From SIG603 sp964369225 (GTDB lineage Bacteria; Bacillota; Clostridia; Oscillospirales; Acutalibacteraceae): a DNA stretch of 44,690 bases. The notes beneath the pieces were generated by a model. That model did no database searches. It was not told the DNA's origin and saw only the letters and a list, made by a program, of their open reading frames with translations. The stretch is from assembly GCA_964369225.1 (NCBI GenBank), contig CAYJER010000015.1:1-44690 (forward strand), read 5' to 3'. A program made the position numbers and the translations under genes. Shown here one piece after another: positions 1 to 7,188 of this stretch (positions are counted from its first letter, which is position 1; each line of letters begins with the position of its first letter).

Positions 1-1214
1 CTTATTGTTATTGTTCCGCCTGAACCACCATATCCACCGCCGATGCCTGCTCCATGCTCTTCACCTGTGGCTTTGACTGTACCGCCATTTATAATTATAG
101 TTCCGCCTGAACCACCATATCCACCGCCGATGCCTGCTGCATTACTTCCACCTGTGGCTGTGACTGTTCCACCGCTTATAGTTATAATTCCGCCATCTGC
201 GACTGTTTCATCTCCTGTGTACTCATATCCACCGCCGATGCCTGCTGCATTACTTCCACCTGTGGCTGTGACTGTAGCTTCATCACTTATAGTTATTGTT
301 CCTCCTGAACCATTATATCCACCGCCGATGCCTGCTCCATTAATTCCGCCTTCGGCTGTTAGTGAACCTAAGCCTTTTATCTCTACAGTGGCTGTATTAC
401 CATTTTTGTTTTGAACTTGTAAACCTGCTTTGCTCCAACCACTTTTTAGTGTGTTTGTGCCATCTAATGTAAGCGTTACATTTGAAGTTCCCTGAATGTC
501 AAAGGCTGTAGCACCACTTGTTTCTGAAACATTTATGTTTACATTGCTAATTGTAACATTATGTGTTCCGCTTAAAACTGTTACTGTGTTTGTGGTTTCT
601 TCGTTATCGCCTGTAATAGTAAATTCACCTGTATAGGTTGTCCATGTGATGTTGTCGGTGCTATAATATTTATTTTCGCCGTCTACTATTAGGTAAATAT
701 TACTATTGGATATATTAACTGTTGGACCTGTGCTTCTTTGTATGTTTGCCAGCATAGGCATTAGCACTAAAATCCTAGCACTATCTAAGCCTACTTCGGC
801 ATTAGGCTCTGTGCTAGACTCTGGCTCTGTGCTAGACTCTGGCTCTGTGCTAGATTCTGGCACTACACTAGATTCCGGATCTATGCTAGACTCTGGCTCT
901 GTGCTAGATTCTGGCTCTATGCTAGACTCCGGTTCTATACTAGATTCAGGTTCTATACTAGACTCTGGATCTTTTTCATGCTCCGCCTCTGGTTTAGGCA
1001 AAACACTAGAGAGTCCTTTCTCGTTCTCGGACTCTAAAAGATCTTTTTCCTCTTCTTCTCCTCCTATTATAATTGTGTTTCCGTCTTGCGTTATAACAAG
1101 GTTATCACCCACTGTTATGTTGTCCGCAAATACACTCAAATTCACGGCCGAAAGCATTAACGCTACCGCCATAAACATTGATAAAATCCTTTTCGTTGTT
1201 AATAATTTTTTCAT
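1..1214 (-). CDS. Secreted surface protein with PESS hexapeptide linker and glycine-rich beta-helix repeats (C-terminus cut off by window edge)
   Basis: The reading frame is open from an ATG at 1214 to the window edge, giving 404 visible residues. AGGAG lies just upstream. Residues 1-30 are a signal peptide (KRI, hydrophobic core, SVFA cleavage site). Residues 83-136 are nine PESSxx hexapeptides, a probable wall-spanning or spacer linker. From about residue 165 a Thr/Ile/Asn-rich beta region begins, and from residue 292 there are four near-identical units built on GAGIGGGY or AAGIGGGY followed by TITISGGTVTATG, each about 30 residues. This resembles carbohydrate-binding right-handed beta-helix domains (Cthe_2159-like) of Clostridia; that assignment is by eye. 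No anchor can be seen because the C-terminus is missing. A role in surface adhesion or glycan binding is inference. Confidence 0.8.
   Translation of the reverse strand, partial: MKKLLTTKRILSMFMAVALMLSAVNLSVFADNITVGDNLVITQDGNTIIIGGEEEEKDLLESENEKGLSSVLPKPEAEHEKDPESSIEPESSIEPESSIEPESSTEPESSIDPESSVVPESSTEPESSTEPESSTEPNAEVGLDSARILVLMPMLANIQRSTGPTVNISNSNIYLIVDGENKYYSTDNITWTTYTGEFTITGDNEETTNTVTVLSGTHNVTISNVNINVSETSGATAFDIQGTSNVTLTLDGTNTLKSGWSKAGLQVQNKNGNTATVEIKGLGSLTAEGGINGAGIGGGYNGSGGTITISDEATVTATGGSNAAGIGGGYEYTGDETVADGGIITISGGTVTATGGSNAAGIGGGYGGSGGTIIINGGTVKATGEEHGAGIGGGYGGSGGTITI
807..968 (-). repeat. Nine 18-nt in-frame repeats encoding PESSxx
   Basis: Codons for PESSIE, PESSTE and close variants repeat nine times (residues 83-136 of the surface protein). 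The antisense strand is also open across this stretch because the repeat has no complementary stops; that frame is a shadow. Confidence 0.85.
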
Positions 1215-1277
1215 TTCTACCTCTCCTTTTTTGTTAGTTTCAAGCAAAATTCAACACCGATTATATTATTATTTATA

Positions 1278-1306
1278 ATTATACACTATTTTTTATCAAA
1301 TGTCCA
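1278..1306 (-). promoter_or_regulatory. Sigma-A type promoter of the surface protein gene
   Basis: Read on the minus strand: TGGACA (1301-1306), 17 nt spacer, TATAAT (1278-1283), about 65 nt before the ATG. Apart from this and the terminator at 1513-1543, the AT-rich gap 1215-1553 shows nothing I can name. Confidence 0.6.
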
Positions 1307-1512
1307 TCCTCCCAAAGTATGAGATGGATAATTTTCTATATTAATTACATAAAATTGATTATTAAATATATATTTTTTATAAATAACAACTCATAAATAA
1401 TAATATTAACTAACTATTGTTTGTTATCAATTAGTTAATTTGGTATATTTTTTCGATTGAATTTTCTAAAAAACAAAATTTAAAATAAATCATTATTTTA
1501 AATTATGAACAA

Positions 1513-1543
1513 AAAATTACAGGCTATAAAAACCTGTAATTTT
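1513..1543 (-). terminator. Rho-independent terminator after the zinc-ribbon protein gene
   Basis: An 11-bp perfect stem (AAAATTACAGG with CCTGTAATTTT) followed by a T run on the minus strand, just after the stop at 1554. Confidence 0.8.
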
Positions 1544-1553
1544 CGTTTATGTT

Positions 1554-2636
1554 TTATGCGTTTTCGTCTGTATGGGCAATCTCATATGTTAAAGTAAATG
1601 ACTCTCCATCATTTTCGTAACTATACGTTGCAGATAGCACACCATTTTCAAGAACTGGTTTAAATGTTTCTTCATCGCCATCACTCATAATAGCATCCAT
1701 TACCCATGCCTGATCATCGATTATAGGAGTAAAGCTTGTATCCTCAAGCTCTATATAGAAAGACACAACAGGATAATCCCCACCATACAAACCATCTACA
1801 TATAATGAAAAATATGTACCGTCTGAATTATTTACAAAACCCCAAACTTCATACTCTTCTTCAAGCTCTGGTCTGTCTCCTGAATAATCACTAATTGTCA
1901 TCACACCATACCAGTTAGATGGATCCTCAATAGTATCAACCGCCTTTGTGGCAACTTTTCCAAACCCTGGAGCTACAAAGTCTATCTCTACTGTAGATGA
2001 TTCTTCTGTTGACGACTCACTTTGTGATGAAGTATCGCTTTCTGACGATACTGGTGACTCAGTTGAAGATTCTTCATCTGTAGATGACTCAGTTTCAGCT
2101 AATGAAGATTCACTTACATTTGATGATGTATTGTTTCCTACATCATTCGATGACTCATTACCACTTAATATAAATACAACTACTAGTACAACTATTAAAA
2201 CAAGTACAGTCGCTGTTGCTATGATCAAAACTAATTTATTATTTTTATTACTTGGTTTCTTTTTATTATTTATTTCATCCATTAATTCAAAACTGTCAAC
2301 AGGCTTGTTATTAATCTCTGGACTAGACTCTATTACTCTAGGTGATGGTGTTTCCGGTCTAAACACTGATGTTTCAGGTCTAGATACAGGTGTTTCAAGT
2401 CTAGCTACAGGTGTTTCAGCTCTAGGCACTGGTGCTTCAGTTCTAGCTACAGGTGTTTCAGCTCTAGGCGCTGGCATTTCAGTTCTAGCTACAGGTGTTT
2501 CTACTCTAGGTATCTCATTTGAAGGCGCTACCGCTACACCACTTTCAATTTTTGTTTTATTTATTTTGTGACCACAATTAGGACAAAAGTTGGCAGTTGG
2601 TGATAACTCATAACCGCAATTTTCACAATATCTCAT
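1554..2636 (-). CDS. Membrane protein with N-terminal zinc ribbon, heptapeptide-repeat linker, one TM helix and Ser-rich stalk
   Basis: 360 residues, ATG preceded by AGGAG at 7 nt. Residues 4-21 form a zinc ribbon with CxxC pairs C4/C7 and C18/C21 (zinc-ribbon_2 type). Residues 45-100 are eight heptapeptides of the form (x)ETPVxR. One transmembrane helix spans about 135-158 and is followed by a Ser/Glu/Thr-rich stalk to about 216. A C-terminal globular domain of about 140 residues contains WYGVMTISDYSGD and many beta-like segments. The zinc ribbon should be cytoplasmic and the C-domain outside. Proteins of this architecture are common and uncharacterised in Clostridia. The extracytoplasmic domain looks like a ligand-binding or sensing module, but that is inference. 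It ends in its own terminator. Confidence 0.85.
   Translation of the reverse strand: MRYCENCGYELSPTANFCPNCGHKINKTKIESGVAVAPSNEIPRVETPVARTEMPAPRAETPVARTEAPVPRAETPVARLETPVSRPETSVFRPETPSPRVIESSPEINNKPVDSFELMDEINNKKKPSNKNNKLVLIIATATVLVLIVVLVVVFILSGNESSNDVGNNTSSNVSESSLAETESSTDEESSTESPVSSESDTSSQSESSTEESSTVEIDFVAPGFGKVATKAVDTIEDPSNWYGVMTISDYSGDRPELEEEYEVWGFVNNSDGTYFSLYVDGLYGGDYPVVSFYIELEDTSFTPIIDDQAWVMDAIMSDGDEETFKPVLENGVLSATYSYENDGESFTLTYEIAHTDENA
2337..2504 (-). repeat. Eight 21-nt repeats encoding ETPVAR-type heptapeptides
   Basis: Residues 45-100 of the zinc-ribbon protein: units such as VETPVAR, TEMPAPR, AETPVAR and PETPSPR, each ending in Arg. They lie between the zinc ribbon and the membrane helix, i.e. 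in a cytoplasmic linker. Confidence 0.85.
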
Positions 2637-2770
2637 TAGAATTCTCCTTCTTATTCCTTGTAATTTTTCCCTGTTTTACATTATAACATATAAATACATG
2701 TTATTGCTAGTACTAAATTAAATTTTTTTAATAATTTTTTGAATTAATTGAAACTAATAATGATTAGTGC

Positions 2771-2800
2771 TTGATAAATAAAATATTTCTATGTTATAAT
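2771..2800 (+). promoter_or_regulatory. Promoter of the panE-like gene
   Basis: TTGATA (2771-2776), 18 nt spacer, TATAAT (2795-2800). Transcription should start near 2807, placing the whole conserved leader at 2830-2918 in the 5' UTR. Confidence 0.65.
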
Positions 2801-2818
2801 TATCTTAAATTAAATTAC

Positions 2819-2918
2819 AGGAGAAAAGTTTGAAAAATAAAAGAGGAAGGATAGTCACGGGGAATAACCCCTAAATTTTTATCGCATTTTATGCGGTGAA
2901 AATTACATGGTTATAAAA
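2819..2918 (+). promoter_or_regulatory. Conserved 5' leader element, copy A
   Basis: One of six loci with the same leader directly before a gene. In order: AGGAG, TTG start of a short frame, GGATAGTCACGGGG, a GGGG/CCCC hairpin, an ATTTT-CGCAT/ATGCG-AAAAT hairpin, then TTACATGG and the ATG of the gene at 2919. Here the terminal AAGG seen in other copies is ATGG. It resembles no riboswitch class I can recall; function unknown. Confidence 0.7.
2830..2874 (+). CDS. Candidate leader peptide in copy A
   Basis: A 14-codon frame with TTG start, AGGAG 6 nt upstream and a mapped promoter about 25 nt before it, ending with TAA at the 3' side of the GGGG/CCCC hairpin. It reads MKNKRGRIVTGNNP. The same RIVTG core is encoded at this position of other copies, but start and stop are not preserved in all, so conservation may be of RNA rather than peptide. 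Confidence 0.35.
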   Translation: MKNKRGRIVTGNNP

Positions 2919-3827
2919 ATGAATTATTTAGTTATAGGAGCCGGCGGAACAGGTGCCTGCATAGCAGGATTTATGCAAATGGCTCAAAAAAATATAAGCC
3001 TAATTGCAAGAGGCGAAAATCTAAATGCAATAAAGGCAAATGGTCTTACTATTTTAAGACCTAACGAAACTATTAATATCAAAATCAAAGCTTTAAGCGA
3101 GCAAGAAAATACTGCTAAGGCTGATGTAATATTTGTTTGTGTAAAATATTATTCGCTTGATGAAATATACGATTTAATTAAAAAAGCTTCTCACCAGAAC
3201 ACAGTTGTAATTCCTATATTGAATGTATACGGAACAGGCGAGAAAATGCTTGAAAAACTCGAGAATTTAACTGTTTTAAACGGCTGTATATACATAGCTT
3301 CATCTATAAAGGATTATGGTGTTATTAAACAAAGTGGCGAGATTTTCAGAATTGTGTTTGGTAAAACAGATGGAACAACAGACGATTTAAGGCTTAAAAA
3401 GATTAAAGAAGATTTAGAAAATTCTAATATTGATGTAATTTTTTCAGAAAACATAAAAAAAGACACAATGCAGAAATTTGCATTTGTATCTTGTGCTGCC
3501 GCCGTTGGAGCATATCTAAACGCCAACGCAGGAATATTTAAAAAACAAGGCAAAGAAAGAGATATGTTTATAGCTTGTATCAACGAGATTTATAATCTAT
3601 CAAAGACAATGGGCATTAATTTGCCCGAAAATATAGTAGATATAAATTTAAAGATAATGGAAAACCTAGACGATGATTTTACTACATCTATGCAGAAAGA
3701 CCTTAAAAAAGGAAATAAAAGCGAGGTTGATGGACTAGTCTATGAAGTAGTTAGGCTTTCAGAAAAATATAACTCCCCATGCCCGACATACAAAAAAATT
3801 GCGGATTATATAAGATCTAAAACTTAA
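2919..3827 (+). CDS. 2-dehydropantoate 2-reductase family protein (ApbA/PanE-like)
   Basis: 302 residues from MNYLVIG. An N-terminal Rossmann fold has GAGGTG at residues 7-12 for NADP(H). K76 in CVKYY, N102 in LNVYG and K186 in MQKF sit where the family has its conserved Lys, Asn and catalytic Lys. The helical C-domain ends with the typical EVDGLVYEVVRLSEKYNSPCPT. The family reduces ketopantoate to pantoate in coenzyme A synthesis, but many paralogues reduce other 2-oxo acids. The FAFVSC stretch after K186 is closer to these paralogues than to E. coli PanE, so I do not give the symbol. An in-frame ATG at 2907 lies inside the leader; 2919 fits the family start better. Monocistronic, with its own promoter, leader and 3' terminator cassette. 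Confidence 0.85.
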   Translation: MNYLVIGAGGTGACIAGFMQMAQKNISLIARGENLNAIKANGLTILRPNETINIKIKALSEQENTAKADVIFVCVKYYSLDEIYDLIKKASHQNTVVIPILNVYGTGEKMLEKLENLTVLNGCIYIASSIKDYGVIKQSGEIFRIVFGKTDGTTDDLRLKKIKEDLENSNIDVIFSENIKKDTMQKFAFVSCAAAVGAYLNANAGIFKKQGKERDMFIACINEIYNLSKTMGINLPENIVDINLKIMENLDDDFTTSMQKDLKKGNKSEVDGLVYEVVRLSEKYNSPCPTYKKIADYIRSKT

Positions 3828-3914
3828 ACCATCTTGATGCTTGATTGTAGAAGAGGGTCTCCACAGACGGGAACTTAGTGAAGAGTGAAAAATGAACAGT
3901 GAAAAGTTAATGTG

Positions 3915-3935
3915 AAAATCCTTGCGGATTTTTTT
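3915..3935 (+). terminator. Repeated 3' cassette terminator after the panE-like gene
   Basis: Stem AAAATCC / GGATTTT with loop TTGC and a T run. It is preceded at 3878-3905 by GTGAAGAGTGAAAAATGA-type sequence. The same cassette follows three other genes. The rest of the 515-nt gap 3828-4342 holds an orphan repeat arm near 3845-3870, the nested palindrome at 4028-4233 and a second terminator. Confidence 0.7.
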
Positions 3936-4027
3936 GATTAAAAACTTTTTAAATAAAAATTTATGTTTGGATTAAAACTTAATTTGATAAAACAATGTAA
4001 GGAATATAATCAAACTTAACGCTTAAT

Positions 4028-4233
4028 TGTAGGGGAGGGTCTCTGCGCAGACGTGTTGATTAGCAAATTTAGCCATGTAGGGGACGGGTTTTCCGTCCCG
4101 AAAAACTAGAGGTTTTAGCTAAATTTCCACGGGACGGAAAACCCGTCCCCTACATTAATTTGTGCGTTTTAACGAATTTGTTAAAATTCAAAAAATGTAA
4201 TCAACACGTCTGCACTCAAGACCCTCCCCTACA
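4028..4233 (+). repeat. Nested palindromic intergenic element (TGTAGGGG family), inner element 4076-4154
   Basis: Outer arms TGTAGGGGAGGGTCT and AGACCCTCCCCTACA enclose arms with CAGACGTGTTGAT/ATCAACACGTCTG. Within them a complete smaller element runs from TGTAGGGGACGGG to CCCGTCCCCTACA. No coding capacity. It looks like a MITE-like or REP-like palindrome that has received a second one. Confidence 0.8.
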
Positions 4234-4283
4234 AACATAAAGATTGATTTAATTCAAAGGTTCGTATATAAATTAAGTATAAT

Positions 4284-4325
4284 AAAAAGAGTTTCAACAC
4301 AAATTAAGCGTTGCAACTCTTTTTT
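4284..4325. terminator. Bidirectional terminator in the left direct repeat
   Basis: GAGTTTCAAC and GTTGCAACTC form an imperfect 10-bp stem with A and T tracts on both sides, between convergent genes (panE-like plus strand, 4343-4711 minus strand). It lies within a direct repeat of about 80 nt (4241-4325) copied at 5935-6016. Confidence 0.7.
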
Positions 4326-4342
4326 ATTTAGATGATAATTAA

Positions 4343-4711
4343 TTATTCTGTATTTTCTAGCACCCAAGCGTATAGTTTTTCAGTTATAAAACGGTACTGT
4401 TTCTCTCCATTATCAGTTACTTCAAGATATGTACCTTCAAAATATCCTTGATCAATTAACGACAATACCAACTCTTCATTCATGTGTAAATATGAACATG
4501 TTTCAGAAAATGCTAATATATCGTCAAATTCTTCAGTTTCATGAACTAATTTTGAGTCAATACTTCTAAGTTCACTAACAAGCTCATTAACAACTGAATT
4601 CAATTTTGAAGAATTTTCTATCTGAGTGTTCAACAATAGAATATTAAATACTATTGAAGTTGCTAAGGAAGCTATTAAAAACACGATTAATACTATAGTT
4701 GTTTTTTTCAA
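4343..4711 (-). CDS. Small membrane-anchored protein with excisionase-like C-terminal fold
   Basis: About 122 residues from a TTG at 4711, two bases after the stop of the upstream gene, with GGGAG inside that gene's last codons as ribosome site; an ATG at 4726 has no such site. One N-terminal membrane helix (TTIVLIVFLIASLATSIVF) is followed by a short coiled-coil-like segment (SKLNSVVNELVSELRSIDSKL). Then FSETCSYLHMNEELVLSLID leads into YRFITEKLYAWVLE. This last part follows the pattern of MerR/excisionase HTH_17 domains (helix, turn, helix, G, wing, final W-containing helix), but tethered to a membrane. No family recognised; the fold call is by eye. Translationally coupled to the secreted protein gene, so the two likely act together. 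Confidence 0.65.
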   Translation of the reverse strand: MKKTTIVLIVFLIASLATSIVFNILLLNTQIENSSKLNSVVNELVSELRSIDSKLVHETEEFDDILAFSETCSYLHMNEELVLSLIDQGYFEGTYLEVTDNGEKQYRFITEKLYAWVLENTE

Positions 4712-4713
4712 TG

Positions 4714-5682
4714 TTACCACTCCCATTTAGTAGGCGGAATAGGAGATTGAGCGGTAGGATCAAAATCCTCATTATATTTCGACCAAACTCTAACTGATTT
4801 TTCAGTTAGCCTTGAATTTTCTCCTCTGTATGTCCTATAAACATAATAATATCTGTGTTCTCTGCTATCATAAACTCTCCATCTATAGACACCCTCGTAC
4901 AAATCAGTTGTAGTATATATATATGGTCTGACTGCTAGTTTTGTCCAGGCAGGCACATCCCAAGTTCTACCCACAGAAATTGTTGAGGTTATTGTTTGGC
5001 TACCATACGCTGTGAACCCAGCTTCAACAAAATCAGCATAGCTAAGACCAACAGTAGCTTCATATCCAACAGTTTTAGATATTGACATTTGTGTTTGAAT
5101 ACTTAAAGTACCAGTTATATTAGCCTTATAATGATCTTGAACAGTCCACCAGTTAGTATAGTTTACCCAAAGTGTGGAACTGATCTTTCTAGGGTTTGTA
5201 TACCATCCTTGCTCTACAACATAGCTACCAGAAGGCAATGAGAGATACTTACTACTAGAAGAAGCCATATTAGGTTGATTTAGTGAAATATCCTTAGTTG
5301 AACTCTTAATTAAATTTCCATTTCCATCAATATTACCAAGACTTACTATTGTGTAGCCGTTGATGTGTTGAATTTGATCTAAATCAGGATTATCTAACAT
5401 CTGAACAGCTACTTTTGCTTTTTGTTCTGCTGTTAGATAATTGTGAGTGACAGATAAATCTTCAATTATCATTTTAAATTCATTTTGAATGTCCAAGCTA
5501 GAATCGTTGCTGTCATCTGGATAGTAGATTGTTGACAGTTCTTCTTCAACTACAGTTTGAATTTGATCTCCCTTCCTATCCATAAAACTTAATTCTAAGG
5601 CTTCTGCAATATTTACCATAGGCGATGCTATAAACATAGCAAAGATAATTAATAGTATAAGCGATTGTTTTGTTTTAGTTAT
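4714..5682 (-). CDS. Secreted protein, beta-rich, possibly aerolysin/ETX-like; apparent ATA start
   Basis: The frame continues upstream of the first ATG (5637) to an ATA at 5682 that stands 8 nt after AGGAGG. Counting from there the protein has 322 residues and a normal signal peptide (TKTKQS, then a hydrophobic core ending near NIAEA). From 5637 it would lack both a ribosome site and the basic N-region. After a helical N-domain (about 35-120) the C-terminal 180 residues are beta-rich, with a Ser/Thr-alternating stretch (STISVGRTWDVPAWTKLAV) like the stem-and-clasp pattern of aerolysin/ETX-MTX2 pore formers. That likeness is weak and by eye. The tail is PIPPTKWEW. No family recognised with certainty. 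First gene of the two-gene cassette between direct repeats. Confidence 0.6.
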   Translation of the reverse strand: MTKTKQSLILLIIFAMFIASPMVNIAEALELSFMDRKGDQIQTVVEEELSTIYYPDDSNDSSLDIQNEFKMIIEDLSVTHNYLTAEQKAKVAVQMLDNPDLDQIQHINGYTIVSLGNIDGNGNLIKSSTKDISLNQPNMASSSSKYLSLPSGSYVVEQGWYTNPRKISSTLWVNYTNWWTVQDHYKANITGTLSIQTQMSISKTVGYEATVGLSYADFVEAGFTAYGSQTITSTISVGRTWDVPAWTKLAVRPYIYTTTDLYEGVYRWRVYDSREHRYYYVYRTYRGENSRLTEKSVRVWSKYNEDFDPTAQSPIPPTKWEW

Positions 5683-5790
5683 AGTATTTTCCTCCTCTTA
5701 ATATGTATTAGTTTTTATGGGTAGTATGCAAAAAAGTTTACCGCCTCCCTTTTTGAATTAGTTTTATAAATAATTAATTATTACATTGAT

Positions 5791-5818
5791 ATTATAACAT
5801 AATATTACATAAAAGCAA
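5791..5818 (-). promoter_or_regulatory. Probable promoter of the secreted protein cassette
   Basis: Minus strand: TTGCTT (5813-5818), 16 nt, TATAAT (5791-5796). It lies 109 nt before the ATA. The gap 5683-6078 otherwise holds this promoter's 5' UTR with an unused GGGAGG site near 5750 and the right direct repeat with two terminators. Confidence 0.4.
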
Positions 5819-5978
5819 ATTGGCATATTAACTAAAAAAAGTTACTGTTTTGCAATACATGTAACAACAATGAGCCAGTTTGTAATCATTCTTGTATTTT
5901 ATTAAAAAGCTTGAACTATAGAAGTTAAGCCATTAGATTGATTAACTTCCTAGCTTCGCATATAAAATAAATATAATA

Positions 5979-6015
5979 AAAAGAGTTGCAACACAAATTA
6001 AGCGTTGCAACTTAT
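5979..6015 (-). terminator. Terminator in the right direct repeat
   Basis: GTTGCAAC twice around a loop, with a T run on the minus strand. It is nearly the same sequence as the terminator at 4284-4325. Confidence 0.65.
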
Positions 6016-6023
6016 TTTTAATC

Positions 6024-6043
6024 AAAAACCCGCAAGGATTTTT
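6024..6043 (-). terminator. Repeated 3' cassette terminator after the YbhN-like gene
   Basis: Minus strand stem AAATCC / GGGTTT with TTGC loop and T run, preceded by the GTGAAAAGTGAAAAATGA-type cassette at 6051-6081. Second of four copies, sense to the gene. Confidence 0.65.
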
Positions 6044-6078
6044 ACATGAACTTTTCACTATTCATTTTTCACTTTTCA

Positions 6079-7119
6079 CTAATTTTTAATTTCTGCTTTA
6101 CGTTTTTTTCTTGAGAAAATTATTTCATCTACAACAACGATTATAGCTCCTGAAATTACAAGCAAATAATATGTGAAAAATCTCCAAACCAATATTGCAG
6201 CTACAATTGCTTCTGCTGTAAAGTATCTATCAAAAAATGCTGTAAATGCGATCTCTTGAACTCCAGATGCTCCTGGCATTGGCGCAAATGAAACTGTAGC
6301 TTGTAGAACTGTCTGTATTGAAGTAACCATAAAGAAACTGTGCGATGTGTTGCCAAAAGCTCTAAATACAAAGTATAAAACAGACATTTGTAATATAACT
6401 TGCATAAAAGATAGCACTATTGACACAGCAATGCTTCTTTTATTATTTCTAAACATTTTTGCATAATCTCTAAATTCAATTTCAAACTTATTAACAGAGT
6501 CTACATAAGACTCTCTTTTTTTTAGGAATTTTAGCTTCATTATTAATTTTCCAATTAAAATAATAAATTTTGAAAAAATTCTTTTTGAGAAAACCATAAG
6601 TAAAACAGCTAACCAAAATAGATTAAAGAAAAATCCTACAAAAATAAATGGTACTACCTCTGGTGAATTTTGGTTGATTGAGCTAAACGAGAACACTAAG
6701 CCTACCACCGCACAAGTTACAAGTGCAATTTGATAACACACAAACTTTATCCACAAGGTAGCTGCTGACACTCCTATGTCTATTTTGTTATCTCTTTTAA
6801 AATAAGCTACCTGTGACGGTTGCCCACCTGTTGAACTCGGTGTAATATAAGAATAATAAATTCCTATAATTCCTATCTTGATACAAGAAAAAAGGCTAGT
6901 TCTTTGCTTTATTGACCTGAAAAGAAAAGCTATTGTTCCACCCTCAAGACAACAGTAACCTAGCAAAGTTAAGACTGCCATCACCACATAAAACGGAGAT
7001 AAATGTGCTAGTGCTTCTGTAACATTTTGTATTTGATTGTTTGCTACTATAAAAACACCTAGGACTATGACTGTAGCCACAAGATATATTATGTTCCACG
7101 GAATTTTCTTTTTTTCCAT
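6079..7119 (-). CDS. YbhN / lysylphosphatidylglycerol synthase TM-region family protein
   Basis: 346 residues from ATG 7119 (AGGGG 5 nt upstream); a GTG at 7134 is in frame but less likely. About eight membrane helices. The conserved motif of the family is present in ITPSSTGGQPSQVAYFKR (about residues 92-110), as is the late PGASGVQEIAFTAFF segment. In MprF this domain flips or synthesises aminoacyl-phosphatidylglycerol; stand-alone members are of unknown substrate and are thought to be flippase-like. There is no attached synthase domain. The gene lies 69 nt after the upstream ABC exporter gene in the same direction, so it may be cotranscribed and concern envelope lipids. Its end coincides with a repeated terminator cassette. 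Confidence 0.85.
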   Translation of the reverse strand: MEKKKIPWNIIYLVATVIVLGVFIVANNQIQNVTEALAHLSPFYVVMAVLTLLGYCCLEGGTIAFLFRSIKQRTSLFSCIKIGIIGIYYSYITPSSTGGQPSQVAYFKRDNKIDIGVSAATLWIKFVCYQIALVTCAVVGLVFSFSSINQNSPEVVPFIFVGFFFNLFWLAVLLMVFSKRIFSKFIILIGKLIMKLKFLKKRESYVDSVNKFEIEFRDYAKMFRNNKRSIAVSIVLSFMQVILQMSVLYFVFRAFGNTSHSFFMVTSIQTVLQATVSFAPMPGASGVQEIAFTAFFDRYFTAEAIVAAILVWRFFTYYLLVISGAIIVVVDEIIFSRKKRKAEIKN

Positions 7120-7188
7120 ATATACCCCTATCACAACTGTGACAAAACCTTTCTTAGTTTTTATACATTATAACATATATTTTTGAAA

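Noticed and set aside
43..414. Plus-strand proline-rich protein
   Set aside because: Complement of the glycine-rich GAGIGGGY repeats of the minus-strand gene; no ribosome site.
706..1278. Plus-strand gene with LDSGS repeats
   Set aside because: It is the complement of the PESS repeat and signal peptide of the minus-strand surface protein, which has the ribosome site, promoter and signal sequence.
1948..2571. Plus-strand protein with GVS repeats
   Set aside because: Shadow of the zinc-ribbon protein's repeat and Ser-rich stalk.
2819..2918. T-box, guanidine or fluoride riboswitch as identity of the leader
   Set aside because: None of the hallmark sequences of these classes (for example the T-box GGTGG-type motif) is present, and the associated genes do not fit one ligand.
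4028..4233. Rho-independent terminators as the whole explanation of the TGTAGGGG palindromes
   Set aside because: Arms lack a following T run, are nested, and occur before genes as well as after them; a mobile repeat explains more.
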